A stretch of DNA of 64,000 bases from Megachile rotundata (taxonomy: Eukaryota; Arthropoda; Insecta; Hymenoptera; Megachilidae). The notes under the pieces were generated by a model. It ran no database searches, was not told where the DNA came from, and saw only the letters and a list, made by a program, of their open reading frames with translations. Numbering within the stretch: position 1 is the stretch's first letter; each line of letters starts with the position of its first letter. The position numbers and the translations under genes were made by a program. The stretch spans positions 6,448,001 to 6,512,000 of the forward strand of contig NC_134993.1 of assembly GCF_050947335.1 (NCBI RefSeq), written 5' to 3'. Positions 10,191-20,468 of this stretch are shown here, piece after piece.

Positions 10191-13100
10191 TTACATAGCG
10201 CAATCAGAACCTAAATCTATGCCGCGTGCTCGCGTAACCGCTCGGTGCGCATATTCGCCCGCGGAGGATACAAATTTTAACCGATCAGCTGAAACTACAT
10301 TTGAGTAGGCACGTTGGCTCTGCTGTTCGCCCTCGATATCTCGTACCAGATATCTATCCCTATCTAACACTTCGTGAATTTCATACGGGCCGCGGTACTT
10401 CGGTGTTAATTTTCGACTTTCTCCCGTCGCGGGAGCTTCGCTCCTGACCAACACAATATCGCCCTTATTATAATTTCTCGCTTCTTTACGGTTCTTATCG
10501 TATTGTCGTTTCATCACGCCCTGATTTTCGCGTAATAGCTCCGCTACCCCGCGTTTTTGCTCCTCTATTCCTATTTCCTCGTTGATCCGCTTTATTTCTA
10601 AAGTCAGTGGATTCTCGCGCCATCCGCTTATTTTATAATTAAAAACGATCTCTTGGGGCGTTCGACGCGTGACTCTATGTATACTGCTATTAATTGCCCA
10701 CTGTACTTCATAAAGTTTTTCGTCCCAGTCCTCACAAGTTATTGTGCTTGTCGAGGTGGCTAAGCAATTCAATATTACATTATTGATCTTCTCTATCTGT
10801 CCGTTCGCTCGTGGAGTACCGGTTGCGATCTTAACATGCTGTATGTCATGTTCGTTACAAAATTCAAAAAAACTTTTGGCTGTGAACGCGGTGCCCCGAT
10901 CAGTAATAATGCGCATGGGTTTACCGTAATGTGCCATGAATTCGATTATAAATCTTATTGAACTGGTCGCGCCTACATCTTCTACAGCCTTTAAGACTAC
11001 GTATTTACTAAATCCGCAAATTATCGCTGCTACATACTTTTTGTCCCTTTCGGTAACGGGTAAAGGGCCTAAGTGATCAACGTGCACGCTCTGAAATGGC
11101 TTGTCACCCTTGTCTAATGGATGCAAAAATCCTGGCCTCTTTCCTGACGGCGTTTTATGATAAAGACACGCGATACATCGATTCACGTACTTCGACACGA
11201 ATTCCCGCATTTTCGGAAAGTAATACTCCTGCTTCACTTTCGCAAGAGTTTTGTCGATACCTAAGTGTGCTAACGAACGGTGTGCTTCCGCTACTATTTC
11301 ATATCTTAATTCTGCCGGGACATACAATCGCCACCTTCCTTTCGTTACTTTATATACTCTAGCGTTGTACATTGTGAATTTCGCATGGGCGTTTGCATCA
11401 CCACTCTCCAACTCATCGCGTATACGTAAAATATCCGCATCGCTCCGTTGCATCGCCGCAACCCAGTCAGTCGTCACCTGCACGCCTAACACCGGGAGTC
11501 CTATCACCGCTGTGTCCTCGGCTTCGCCAGCCGGTTTCCTACTCAGCGCGTCCGCCACCTGATTTTGTTTACCGGTATGGTATTGTAACGTGTAGTTGAA
11601 CTCTGAGAGCCGTATGAACCATCTCCCAATTCTGGGGCTTAAATCGCGTTTGTCTGCTAACATTTTCAAGCTGTTACAGTCGGTCCGAATCACAAAGTGT
11701 ATTCCTATAAGATAAACGCGAAATTTTTCTAATGCGCACACTATTGCTAAGGCTTCAAGCTCATACGAGTGATATTTTGCCTCCTCGGGAGTAGTTTTTC
11801 GGCTAAAATAGCTAACAGGCCGCCACGTTTTATCTAATTGCTTCTGTAACAAGACGCCACCTAGTCCTATTGCACATGCGTCCGTGTGCACTTCGGTCTC
11901 CGCTCCGTACTGATACATCGCTAAAACCGGCCTATCGGAAAGCAATTGTTTTATTCTCTCGAAAGCATCCTTCTGCTCCACCCCCCAGCTAAAGGGCACG
12001 CCTTTCTTAAGAAGATCTGTCAAGGCTTTTGTGCGAACTGCAAAGTTTTTTATGAACCGACGGAAATAGCTACTCAACCCGATAAATCCTCGCACGTCTC
12101 TAATATTTTTAGGCTCAGGGAAATTAACTACGCAATTAATCTTTCGCCTACCAGGACGAATTTCTCCTGCTGATATATCAAACCCTAAGTACTCTATCTC
12201 ATGTTTTAGATAATGACATTTTTTTAGATTGATTCGCAAACCATTCGCGCGTAGAAGATCGAACACCTGCTGCAGCCGTTGCAAACCCTCAATAACGTTT
12301 CTGCTTAGAATTACAATATCATCCAGGTACGCTATTGCCGTATCAAATCTTAATGATCCTAAAATCGTATTAATAGCCCTCTGAAAAACTGCAGGCGCGT
12401 TAGTTAAACCGAAAGGCATTCGGCGAAATTGGAAATGTCCGTCCGGCGTGACGAACGCAGTTTTTTCTCGCGATGATGGCTCTACTGGAATCTGATAATA
12501 TCCACTGAACAGATCAATCGTACTATAATATCGATAACCGCGCAGCAAGTCGATTTGGTCATCAACGCGTGGTAATGGATATTTATCCTTCAATGTAATT
12601 TTATTTAACGCGCGGTAGTCGACGCACATCCGAATGTCCCCATTCTGTTTCTTAACTAATATCACAGGACTCGAAAACGGAGATTGACTATCCTCGATTA
12701 CGTTCGCGTCTTTTAACTCGTCGGTTAGATTGCTTAATTGTTTTCGCTCGTGATACGACAGACGGTATGGTCGATACACAATTGGTTTATCTACAGTTAA
12801 TTCTATTTTCATCGCCGCGCAACTAGCCTCTCCTAATTGTCTAAAATTTTTCGCGAAGAGATCACGATTCGCGTTTAACATATTAACGAGTTTTTCTGCG
12901 TCTTCGCCAATAAGATCAGTGTCTACCTCTTGCCGCGTGATTTCATCGTCGTTAACCTCCTGCGCCGACGGCGGTAGGTCGTCGACGTCGTTTTCCTCTT
13001 CACACGCTTCTCCTCGAGCGATCACCTCGCCCTCGTGCAGGGTGATCGGCGCCTCGGTGACATTCAGGACTGGTAGCACCGCTAGTCCTTCTTCGTCCGT

Positions 13101-14438
13101 CGAAACGACGCACCTTGGAACGCTGAAAGTTTGTACGCGCAGCCCTCCTTCAACGCAAATGTCTTGCGCTGGCAGTTGAGTACGCACCGTCACGTGTCCC
13201 AAGTAATTCTGTGGAATTACGTGCAATTCTTCAGACACGAGCGTTGTCCGATGCGGTGCCGTGGACGTTACAGTTGCCTGATACACATTATCCAACGAAG
13301 ATGCGACGATCAGCTCGCCCGCCCGGCTGAGTATGACAACACCTTCAGCCTCCGTAAATGGATGTCCCACAAGAAGCGGTATGGCCTGACTCTCGCTTGG
13401 TACCACGTGTACTGCGACTCGGGCCTCTACGGTATCAATACTAATATTAGCAGTAAATACACCAATTGGACGTACCTGTCCAGCTCCATATCCGACAAAG
13501 GGGGCCAAAGTTGTCTCGTGATACGTCAGCCCTAGTTCGTCTGCAATATCCCGACGCACAGCTACTACGCTGCTACCTAGGTCGATGTAGCTCTTGACCA
13601 GGTGTCCGTTGATGAAAGCATCTTTGTAGTATTTTCGGTGGGTATCCTCAGTAACGTGCAGCACTGTCGGGGTTTCGTTGTGTACTCTTGACGTTGCCCT
13701 CGCGGTAGGTGTCGTCGACGTCACCGTTTGATTGCTACTTCCATTTCGATTCGTCATAGGGCAGGCACGCGACATGTGACCTATGTTTCCACACTTGAAG
13801 CATGTTATAGTTCTTGTTGTATTCGGGCATAGTCGTGCATGATGTCCCGCCTGTTTACAAACAAAGCAGTTAGAGCTCGTAGACCTTGTTGTCGCGCCAC
13901 GTGCTGTACGTTGGCTCGCTACGGGGTTCTCACGTATGAACGCAGATCCCGCTTCCAAATCCGGCAGTAATTCGCTTGGGCTTTTATAACGGTTTAGAGG
14001 TCCCAAAAAATCCCGAAATCTTGGATTAATTAGACCGGACACAATCCATTCCACGGTCTCATCGTCCGTCATCATCGCACGGTTGCATCGCGCGAGCTTT
14101 TCATAAAAATATTCTATGATATTTTGACCGGTTAGTTGTTTATAATTCTGTGCTTCTAATCGCGTTTCGATGGCGCTCTTTTTACAAGGAAAGTCCCGCC
14201 GCAACAAAACCTTCCATTCCGTCCATGTACGTTCCCGCCGCGGAAGGCTATCCCTCCAACGTTTTGCGACACCCGCGAGCGAGGATAAAGCGTAATGTCT
14301 TACCGATATCTCGTCCCATTGGTATAAATCACCGTATTCTTCGATTTTCTCGATCCATTCATCCACAGAGAGCCGTTTAGCCACCGGATCAAATTTCGGC
14401 AGTACCTCGTCCACGTTGCGAAAGTGTTGCTCCGCCAT
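10191..14438 (-). CDS. Gag-Pol polyprotein of a Ty3/gypsy retrotransposon (1415 aa)
   Basis: I start at the ATG at 14438, where the protein begins MAEQHF; the frame is open further upstream but only with non-ATG starts. Order: Gag (about 1-180) with a tryptophan-rich helical core; two CCHC knuckles (about 191-204 and 213-226); aspartic protease near 286; reverse transcriptase with DYRALNK and YLDD (704-707); RNase H; integrase with an HHCC zinc finger, D,D,E catalytic residues and a C-terminal region. Gag and Pol lie in one frame with no stop between them, so no frameshift is needed. Odd point: the protease active site reads IDLGSS where the family has DTG or DSG. Otherwise it looks intact and possibly active. 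Confidence 0.95.
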   Translation of the reverse strand: MAEQHFRNVDEVLPKFDPVAKRLSVDEWIEKIEEYGDLYQWDEISVRHYALSSLAGVAKRWRDSLPRRERTWTEWKVLLRRDFPCKKSAIETRLEAQNYKQLTGQNIIEYFYEKLARCNRAMMTDDETVEWIVSGLINPRFRDFLGPLNRYKSPSELLPDLEAGSAFIRENPVASQRTARGATTRSTSSNCFVCKQAGHHARLCPNTTRTITCFKCGNIGHMSRACPMTNRNGSSNQTVTSTTPTARATSRVHNETPTVLHVTEDTHRKYYKDAFINGHLVKSYIDLGSSVVAVRRDIADELGLTYHETTLAPFVGYGAGQVRPIGVFTANISIDTVEARVAVHVVPSESQAIPLLVGHPFTEAEGVVILSRAGELIVASSLDNVYQATVTSTAPHRTTLVSEELHVIPQNYLGHVTVRTQLPAQDICVEGGLRVQTFSVPRCVVSTDEEGLAVLPVLNVTEAPITLHEGEVIARGEACEEENDVDDLPPSAQEVNDDEITRQEVDTDLIGEDAEKLVNMLNANRDLFAKNFRQLGEASCAAMKIELTVDKPIVYRPYRLSYHERKQLSNLTDELKDANVIEDSQSPFSSPVILVKKQNGDIRMCVDYRALNKITLKDKYPLPRVDDQIDLLRGYRYYSTIDLFSGYYQIPVEPSSREKTAFVTPDGHFQFRRMPFGLTNAPAVFQRAINTILGSLRFDTAIAYLDDIVILSRNVIEGLQRLQQVFDLLRANGLRINLKKCHYLKHEIEYLGFDISAGEIRPGRRKINCVVNFPEPKNIRDVRGFIGLSSYFRRFIKNFAVRTKALTDLLKKGVPFSWGVEQKDAFERIKQLLSDRPVLAMYQYGAETEVHTDACAIGLGGVLLQKQLDKTWRPVSYFSRKTTPEEAKYHSYELEALAIVCALEKFRVYLIGIHFVIRTDCNSLKMLADKRDLSPRIGRWFIRLSEFNYTLQYHTGKQNQVADALSRKPAGEAEDTAVIGLPVLGVQVTTDWVAAMQRSDADILRIRDELESGDANAHAKFTMYNARVYKVTKGRWRLYVPAELRYEIVAEAHRSLAHLGIDKTLAKVKQEYYFPKMREFVSKYVNRCIACLYHKTPSGKRPGFLHPLDKGDKPFQSVHVDHLGPLPVTERDKKYVAAIICGFSKYVVLKAVEDVGATSSIRFIIEFMAHYGKPMRIITDRGTAFTAKSFFEFCNEHDIQHVKIATGTPRANGQIEKINNVILNCLATSTSTITCEDWDEKLYEVQWAINSSIHRVTRRTPQEIVFNYKISGWRENPLTLEIKRINEEIGIEEQKRGVAELLRENQGVMKRQYDKNRKEARNYNKGDIVLVRSEAPATGESRKLTPKYRGPYEIHEVLDRDRYLVRDIEGEQQSQRAYSNVVSADRLKFVSSAGEYAHRAVTRARGIDLGSDCAM

Positions 14439-14683
14439 CTTGACTTCCGTTTCCCGGCACGTTGAAATCGAACAATCGCCCCACAATCGGCCTCGATTTC
14501 CTCCTCGGTACCGTAAACTTCTCGTCCTCTTGATCGGTGCCTCCAACTCCACGGAAAATGTCCTTCGTTACCACTTTCCACGACCGCAAACCGAACAACT
14601 TCCGCTTCGCCACGTGCTCCGTATCGTTTCACCGGAATACGATTATTTGCGACACGCGAGTATCAGATCCCACTTCTGATTTC

Positions 14684-14894
14684 TGTAGTATTTTTGGAGG
14701 AAAAGGGGGAAAGGGAAAATTGGGGAGGAAAGGAGAAAATTAGGGTAAGGAAAGAATAAGGAAAATGATTCGGAGTCGATGTCAATGATGCGCTGCTATA
14801 TTTTTCTTTACACTGTACACTCGCTCTCTGCATAAATCGCACTCACTCTATTCCGGCCGTTTCGCGTCCTTTTGTTTCTTGCGCTCTCTCTCTC

Positions 14895-14931
<37 letters not shown>

Positions 14932-14979
14932 AGCCCTCATTCGCTCCTTTCAACCGCGCGCATTTACAAAATTACAACA
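14684..14979 (-). repeat. 5' LTR of the gypsy element
   Basis: 296 bp, TG...CA, nearly identical to the LTR at 9850-10143. In element orientation transcription should start here. The long GAGA-type repeat lies in the first third. Followed on the plus strand by the TCTC target duplication. Confidence 0.93.
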
Positions 14980-15553
14980 TCTCGGAAAGTAGAGGGTGTA
15001 GGAAGGTGAATTTTTTTTTAAATTGTGTAGTTTTTAGTCAGGAATTTAGTTAGTGACAAAAATTTCGGGAGAAATTATTTATTTAAATAATATATTCAAA
15101 AATTTGACTTTTTTTTCAATTTTTCACCCTAAATGCAGTTCGATTTTTTTGCAGATTTGTATACGAAAAATATGGATCAAAATAGGGGATACGTGTTTTT
15201 GGAATTTTTTGTTTATTGCAATTTAGCAATAATTATTACATATACAATTCTCTCTTACCTTTGACGGAGAAATAAATTGAGATTTGTTTCTGAAGAGGGT
15301 GAGTCCTTTTTATACGATAATTTGTCACGTCTTTAACAATTGGATAATATCAGATGTTTATTGTTCCATCGGTAGCCAGGGAAGGTCCAGCGGGCAGGTA
15401 TAAGTCCGTCGCGGTACCAATCGTTGCTATACGGAATATAAGTTTCTAAAATCTCTTGTTTACAGTAAAACTAATTTGGGTTCACTTATTCGGACAGACT
15501 TTTCACTATCCATTATTTCAAATATTCACTCGCCGTTAATTCTGTGTGTGAAG
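14980..15553. other. Right half of the dispersed repeat, then unassigned DNA
   Basis: Continues the repeat broken by the gypsy element up to roughly 15140, with T-rich blocks. The rest, including a GC-richer stretch near 15370-15420, has no feature I can name. Confidence 0.5.
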
Positions 15554-15613
15554 TGTGACGTCGTCCGACGTTGGAGTTAGTCATGTGACGTCATCCAACG
15601 TTGGAGTTAGTTA
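15554..15613. repeat. Two tandem 30-bp repeats with ACGT palindromes
   Basis: Two direct 30-bp units, each holding TGACGTC and CAACGTTGG-like blocks and the shared string ACGTTGGAGTTAG. The first unit contains a 14-bp palindrome (ACGTCG, 2 nt, CGACGT); the second has mismatched arms. Core TGACGTCA resembles a CRE/bZIP site, but function is not shown. Confidence 0.7.
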
Positions 15614-15872
15614 TTAAGTTATACTCATATACTTTCGCTACTTCGAGCTTCTCACGCTTTGCGTTACGCATATAATCTACCGCCAAATCAGCAATGTAAT
15701 CATAAGTAACATTAGAACTACCCAGATAACATCCTATAAACCTTATTCCCACATCTCAACCCCTTAAGTCCTTTCGCCGAATCAATATCTCTGACATAAA
15801 CATCCTTTTCAAAAGACAAAACAACAGATAACGACTGACAAAATTCTTTCCCCCTCCGTGATCAGTAGGCAA

Positions 15873-15880
15873 TATAAAAG
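15873..15880 (+). promoter_or_regulatory. Possible TATA box of an LTR-like region
   Basis: TATAAAAG in a GC-richer context (caatataaaagggcctgg), followed by a 300-bp stretch without stable coding frames. The region 15756-16230 has the texture of an LTR or leader, and broken BEL/Pao pol lies downstream from 18658, but I found no second copy to prove it. Confidence 0.35.
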
Positions 15881-16232
15881 GGCCTGGAGATCGTACGGTA
15901 GCGCTTCCATTCCGATCCTTTCCGGTGCCTGGATCATTCCAGTGCACTACTCTGTCACGGGTCCCAGCCTCGATATTCCAAACCACGGGTTCAAGCCCCG
16001 ACAAGTTAGATTCTCTAACTGTTACTCCTGTCCCTACTCACCTCCAACTCTACATTATTACGTCGCGCTAACCATTAAGTATATCTCTGTAAAATTGGTC
16101 ATATTTCGTTTTCAAGAATATACCTTTATTTCATTTTATCTTTATCATACAGTTATTTGTGCCTCAAGAAACCCTCCTATTCGTACAATCCCTACGAGCA
16201 TTATATTCTAGAGCAGTTACCTTGATTTAGTC

Positions 16233-16268
16233 GAGACCGGTGGTGCGAGAATCAGCCGCACGGGTTTC
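16233..16268 (+). repeat. Hairpin element 1 of a duplicated structured motif
   Basis: A basal stem GAGACC/GGTTTC (one G-T pair) encloses a conserved 25-base core that itself folds as GTGCG(N9)CGCAC. The core recurs unchanged at 16307-16331. Confidence 0.6.
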
Positions 16269-16301
16269 CTAGAGACATAATCAAGCTACTTCGGTCCGCA
16301 C

Positions 16302-16335
16302 GATACGGTGGTGCGAGAATCAGCCGCACGGTATC
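16302..16335 (+). repeat. Hairpin element 2 of a duplicated structured motif
   Basis: The same 25-base core as hairpin 1 but with a different basal stem, GATAC/GTATC. The arm sequence changes on both sides so that pairing is kept. The 33-bp spacer between the hairpins is unpaired in my reading. Confidence 0.6.
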
Positions 16336-16760
16336 AATAGTGTGTTTGACATCTTTGCATTTATTTTGGCTCATAGAAAGAAAGCGACGAGGAGGGCGTA
16401 GATACCAATTACGCAAGCTAGTAAGATCCTTCCATCTCCCAACCCCAGTACAAGTCGCGCCGCTTACTCATAACCACGTCGCGAACATAGAGTGGAAACT
16501 AATACCAATCGACGTACCAAATCAGCAATCAACGGGAAGTATCGAGAGTAAGTCACTGTGCTACGTTAAAACACCCGGGATCCCTGGCAGATGACGGGCG
16601 TACGTACCGCATGGCCAAAAAGATTGTACAATTAGCGTCAATACCGGTGAGTTCCTCTCCTATTTTACGTGAACCGCGATCCGGGACGTAACAAAGTGGG
16701 CATTCAAAAAAGTCTCTTTCGTAATAAAAAATTGACTGTTTTGCTCACGACGTCACACCA
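16336..16760. other. Unassigned interval
   Basis: Short open frames only, with no recognisable protein. Ends in a T-rich stretch that leads into a fragment of the retroposon body. Confidence 0.4.
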
Positions 16761-16830
16761 CCCTCCCTTCTATAATTACTTATGCTTATATAATTTTACC
16801 CAATTTCTATGTATAGTGCAATGTCGTTAT
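16761..16830 (+). repeat. Fragment of the tRNA-Asp-linked retroposon body
   Basis: Matches the middle of the 376-bp body (ccctcccttctataa ... ttctatgtatagtg) with scattered changes. No tRNA head is present. A mariner is inserted at its right edge at TA. Confidence 0.65.
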
Positions 16831-16831
16831 A

Positions 16832-17742
16832 CATGGTGTGTTCCGAAAGTAATGCGAATGATTTTGATTAAAGGAATTTATTGAACCAATTCTTACAAAT
16901 ACTCAAAATTCTTCAAAGTACTGCCCTTGGGCTTCTACACATTTTCGGCAGCGACTCTGCCATGAACGGTACGCGTCCTGGAATGCGTTTTCTGGATCCT
17001 CTTTTAGGCGGTCGGTTACGGCCGCTTGGATGTCTTGTATCGACGAAAAACGAGTTCATTTCAGGGGTGTCTTGATCCGAGGGAACAAAATAAATCTACC
17101 GATGCCAGGTCAGGACTATAGGGAGGTTGGGGCAGCGTCAACATCTGGTTTTGGGTCAGAAACTCACGTACTCGCAGCGCGTTGTGGCAAGGCGCGTTGT
17201 CCTGATGCAGTATCCAGGTACCGGAGATGTGTTTTCTTGTCCTGACGACCCTTTTTTGCAGTCTTTCCAGCACATCCACTTAGTAGGCGGTGTTAACTGT
17301 CTGTCCTTCAGGAAGAAATTCTTTATGGACTGTTTGACAGACTGTTTTGCTCGTTAGTGGCCGCCCAGAGCGTTGATCGTCGTGAACCTCTTCCCGCCCT
17401 TCCTTAACGGCCTTTAACCACCACGAAACTTGTGAGTACGACAGAACAGAGTCCCCATAAGCCTCACGAATCACTTTATTTGTCTCCTCAAGAGATTTGT
17501 TTAGTTTAGCACAAAAGCTTTATCGCGTATCGTTGTTCCGATCATTGACTCCACTTTTTCCGTGATACGGTCACCAAACAGGAATTCACAAAAATTCATG
17601 TCCTGTTCCTTTCACAGCTCGGAGAGCCCTGGGACCGGGTTCGTTGGAAAGCTTAGGGTCTCCCCCCCCATCTACTCCAAGTGGTCCGACCAACAGAAGC
17701 GGCACAGGAATTTCGTTCGCATTACTTTCAGAACACACCATG
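16832..17742 (-). mobile_element. Internally deleted mariner-type transposon
   Basis: 911 bp with terminal inverted repeats starting CATGGTGTGTTCYGAAAG and TA on both sides (16830-16831, 17743-17744). The transposase reads on the minus strand but has lost its middle. Confidence 0.85.
17061..17474 (-). pseudogene. Mariner transposase remnant
   Basis: The N-terminal part (17474-17280) shows the helix-turn-helix region ending in SGRPLTSKT. The C-terminal part (17279-17061) shows HQDNAPCHNA and YSPDLASVDLF, the D and final D blocks of a DD(34)D mariner enzyme. About a third of the protein between them, including the first catalytic aspartate, is missing, and the frame changes at the joint. The enzyme would cut and paste DNA at TA sites; this copy cannot. 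Confidence 0.85.
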
Positions 17743-17770
17743 TATGTATAACGGAAAAAACTGAATAACT

Positions 17771-18445
17771 TTGACGAATGAACAACAATCATATGATGTT
17801 GTAAAAAAACTAATAAATGGCTTATTATTTGATGAGCGAATTTTGGATACAGACAGCTATTATTCGCGTGTTCCCTTAGCAAAATCAATTTTACAAAGAC
17901 ATTTATATTTGTGCGGCACAGTGCAGCAAAACCGAAAATTTTTGCCGACAGAAGCAAGAGAAAAAAGCAAAAACGTGGCGAAATTCTGGCTATGGAAAAT
18001 AGTTCAAGCGTAAAATTCGTCAAGTGGACTGATAAAAGAACTGTCTCCATGTTAACGACTTGTAGAAATCATAAATGTATACTAGTCGAAGGAAAACCTG
18101 GAAAAAGAAACCAGATCTTGTTCTTACTATATTAATACAAAAAAGGATGTCGATTTATCAGATCAAATAGCATCTTATTACAATTGCTTAAGAAAAACAG
18201 TGAAATGGTACAGGAAGATTGTAACGCAGCTACCTTGCAGATCAGCAATAGTAAAAGTGTGTTACACACACAAAATGTGGGGTGGTGGTCAAATGAAAGT
18301 TTTGAAAATTAAGGAAAAAATTATTGATAAATTATTAACAGCTGAAGAAATGCCAATAAGAAATGTTCAGAAGAGTTGCAGAGAATGTTATAAAAAATTG
18401 TCAGAACGCGTGGGCACCGCCATAGCCGCACGAAAAGTCAAGTGA
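17771..18445 (+). pseudogene. piggyBac transposase remnant
   Basis: Several frames carry piggyBac C-terminal blocks: YYSRVPLAKSILQRHLYLCGT, then VKFVKWTDKRTVSMLTT, then LRKTVKWYRKI, and a terminal basic segment ending at 18445. Frameshifts and stops separate them, and no start or N-terminal part is found. The intact piggyBac at 47344-49038 shares the LRKTVKWYKK block but differs elsewhere, so this is another family. No TTAA-bounded ends were found around it. Confidence 0.75.
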
Positions 18446-18657
18446 ATTACTACATTTTGCTCTCTTTGGGACAATTAGCCGACTTTGTGTGTACACTGTT
18501 TTTAAGAAATTCACAAAAAGAAATAGCTCTCTTATGTATATAAATATGCAAATAAATTTGTTAATTACAGTAGTCACTTTTTTATTTGATTGACACCGGC
18601 GTAAACCACCGGTAACTCATCCCGCCCGATGAGACAATTCTGCATGCATCATCAACT

Positions 18658-19195
18658 ACCAAAATTTATGTTGTATTCGACGGTTCCGCGAAGACCTCAT
18701 TTGGAATTTCAATAAATGACGCGCAATTAATAGGTCCGACGGTACAGAGTGGCCTCATTAGTATTCTTATTAGATTTAGGAAACAATGTGTCGTCATTTC
18801 TGCAGATATTGAAAAAATGTATAGGCAGGTTCTAGTGTGAGCAGGAGATAGCGAGCACAAACCCATCAGAATTTACGAACTGAAAACTGTCACGTATGGC
18901 ACAGCATCCTCTTCCTTTTTGGCTACGCGAGCTCTTAAACAAATCGCAGAGGATCACGCGCAATCACTTCCTTCCGCGAGTAAAATAATCTCGAATGATT
19001 TTTATGTTGATGACCTACTGTCAGAATCCGATAGTGTTGAAGAAGCCATCGGATTGCATAAATCACTGACATCGGTCTTAGCGCAGGCTTGATTTCACCT
19101 TCGTAAATGGGGTAATAATGGTTCGAGAGTAACTAGTCCTGAACAGAATAATTCAATTTACCAAGTTGAGATTAAGCCAGTTGATAAAGAATCCA
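18658..19195 (+). pseudogene. BEL/Pao reverse transcriptase fragment
   Basis: Reads VVFDGSAKTS, then DIEKMYRQV, YELKTVTYGTASSSFLATRAL and the catalytic DFYVDDLL, the standard order of BEL/Pao reverse transcriptase. In-frame stops occur near 18838 and 19090. The next part of the same protein is found 3 kb away at 22160, so later insertions (a dispersed repeat, a Penelope-like element and others) split this element. Confidence 0.85.
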
Positions 19196-19645
19196 ATATC
19201 TTGAGTTAGATGAACTGCGATATTCATTTGTACGTTCTCAATCAGGTAATGTTGAATTTTCATATAAATGAAAATGGCAAAAATAAATGCAGAAAGAAGT
19301 CGGTAATGTACTGAAAAGTCGGTAGTTAAGTATGTTCATTTATCGATTATTTATATGATACCGCTCGATTTTAATTAGATCCTCACATGTTAATAAAATA
19401 ATATCAATATACTTCTTAAAAGAGACTTGAAGGTTTCACGGCCCGGCGTCATACAGGTATTACTGTTGAGGCTTTCGGGCGTAAGCCGTGTGTTACGTTC
19501 CGAACAGGAATATTTTTCAAAATTTCGTTTGTAGTATTCACCGACCGGATGTGTATCGATAATGCGTATTGCATTCTGGGAACACCCTGATCGAACGCAG
19601 TAACGGTCTTTTATGTTATTAAATAGACTATCTTTTAGCGACTAA
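19196..19645. other. Unassigned interval
   Basis: AT-rich DNA, then a GC-richer stretch near 19435-19520. No coding or repeat identity could be given. Confidence 0.4.
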
Positions 19646-19832
19646 ACTAACAAGGGACATTACCCAATCGCCAATCGCCGATTTTGATGCGCTTTGAGTA
19701 TGATATAGAACGCAAAAAAATATTTGACACGTATTTTTTTTTATCGGCCATCGTTCATGCTGAAGGGGTGAAAATGGCCCCCAAAGTTGGGGTTGCAAAA
19801 CATATTTTCTCGAATATCTCAGGAACTATTAG
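19646..19832 (+). repeat. Dispersed repeat, uninterrupted copy
   Basis: Same order of blocks as 9677-9849 plus 14980 onward: aacaagggacat, tgacacgtattttttttt, ggggtgaaaatgg, aaacatattttctcgaatatctcagg. It serves as the empty-site reference for the gypsy insertion. Confidence 0.65.
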
Positions 19833-20468
19833 GCCTAGACAAAAAATTAAAAGTGCAAATTTTTCTGTTTTAGAAGGCCAATAATATGGCCTAAATGGAT
19901 TTTTGAAAAATTTATTTGTTTAAAAAATATGTTAAAAATTAACATTATTTTGCAAATTTTTTAAATAAAACTTTGTACTATTTTGATCAAATTTTACACA
20001 TGTAAACTATAGGTCAAAAGACAAAATACGGATAAATTGGAATTTTTAATTTCCCTTGTGGAAAAAATATTATTGTCGTTGAAGTTATACGTACATTTTA
20101 TACCTTCCGTTCGGTGCACAATTGATTTTTATACGTAATATTCTGGAAATTGTATTATATTACATTTTTTACACTAACTTATTTAAAAAAAAGAATTTGA
20201 AGGTCCGAAGGTGCCTGTAAAAAAATATGCCGTTTGAGTCAGATATCGCATTTGATCCGCGTTATGGGCGCGTACTGGTGGCAGTATTCGACGCACGGAG
20301 GATCTTAACGCGTAAATTGTACTTGTGCGAAGTGTAATATCTTCATAATGATGTAGAATACGTGCAATTAAAGGAATTACATCTGTTGATTAAGAATTTT
20401 TTCACGATTGTAAAATATATATTATTAGGTTGGGTAACTTTGAAAATACCACTTTTTTAATAATTCAG
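19833..20468. other. AT-rich interval
   Basis: Probably further repeat sequence following the dispersed repeat. No ORF or recognisable signal apart from long A/T runs. Confidence 0.4.

Larger units (their letters stand above)
9850..14979 (-). mobile_element. Complete Ty3/gypsy LTR retrotransposon
   Basis: A 5.1-kb element bounded by direct LTRs (9850-10143 and 14684-14979), each starting TG and ending CA, and flanked by a 4-bp duplication TCTC (9846-9849, 14980-14983). The LTRs differ mainly by 2 bp in a TC run, so insertion is recent. One continuous minus-strand frame encodes Gag and Pol. I could not recognise a standard tRNA primer site next to the 5' LTR. The sequence before the 3' LTR is only weakly purine-rich. 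Confidence 0.95.

Noticed and set aside
10045..14679. Plus-strand open frames across the gypsy element
   Set aside because: They are antisense shadows of the minus-strand gag-pol frame or of the TC repeat.
15756..16211. 117-codon plus-strand frame as a gene
   Set aside because: Low-complexity hydrophobic mixture in an LTR-like region with a TATA box; no domain and no ATG context support.
16240..16262. tggtgcgag... as a primer binding site
   Set aside because: It does not fit the 3' end of a tRNA I know, and it occurs twice with pairing flanks, which fits a hairpin better.
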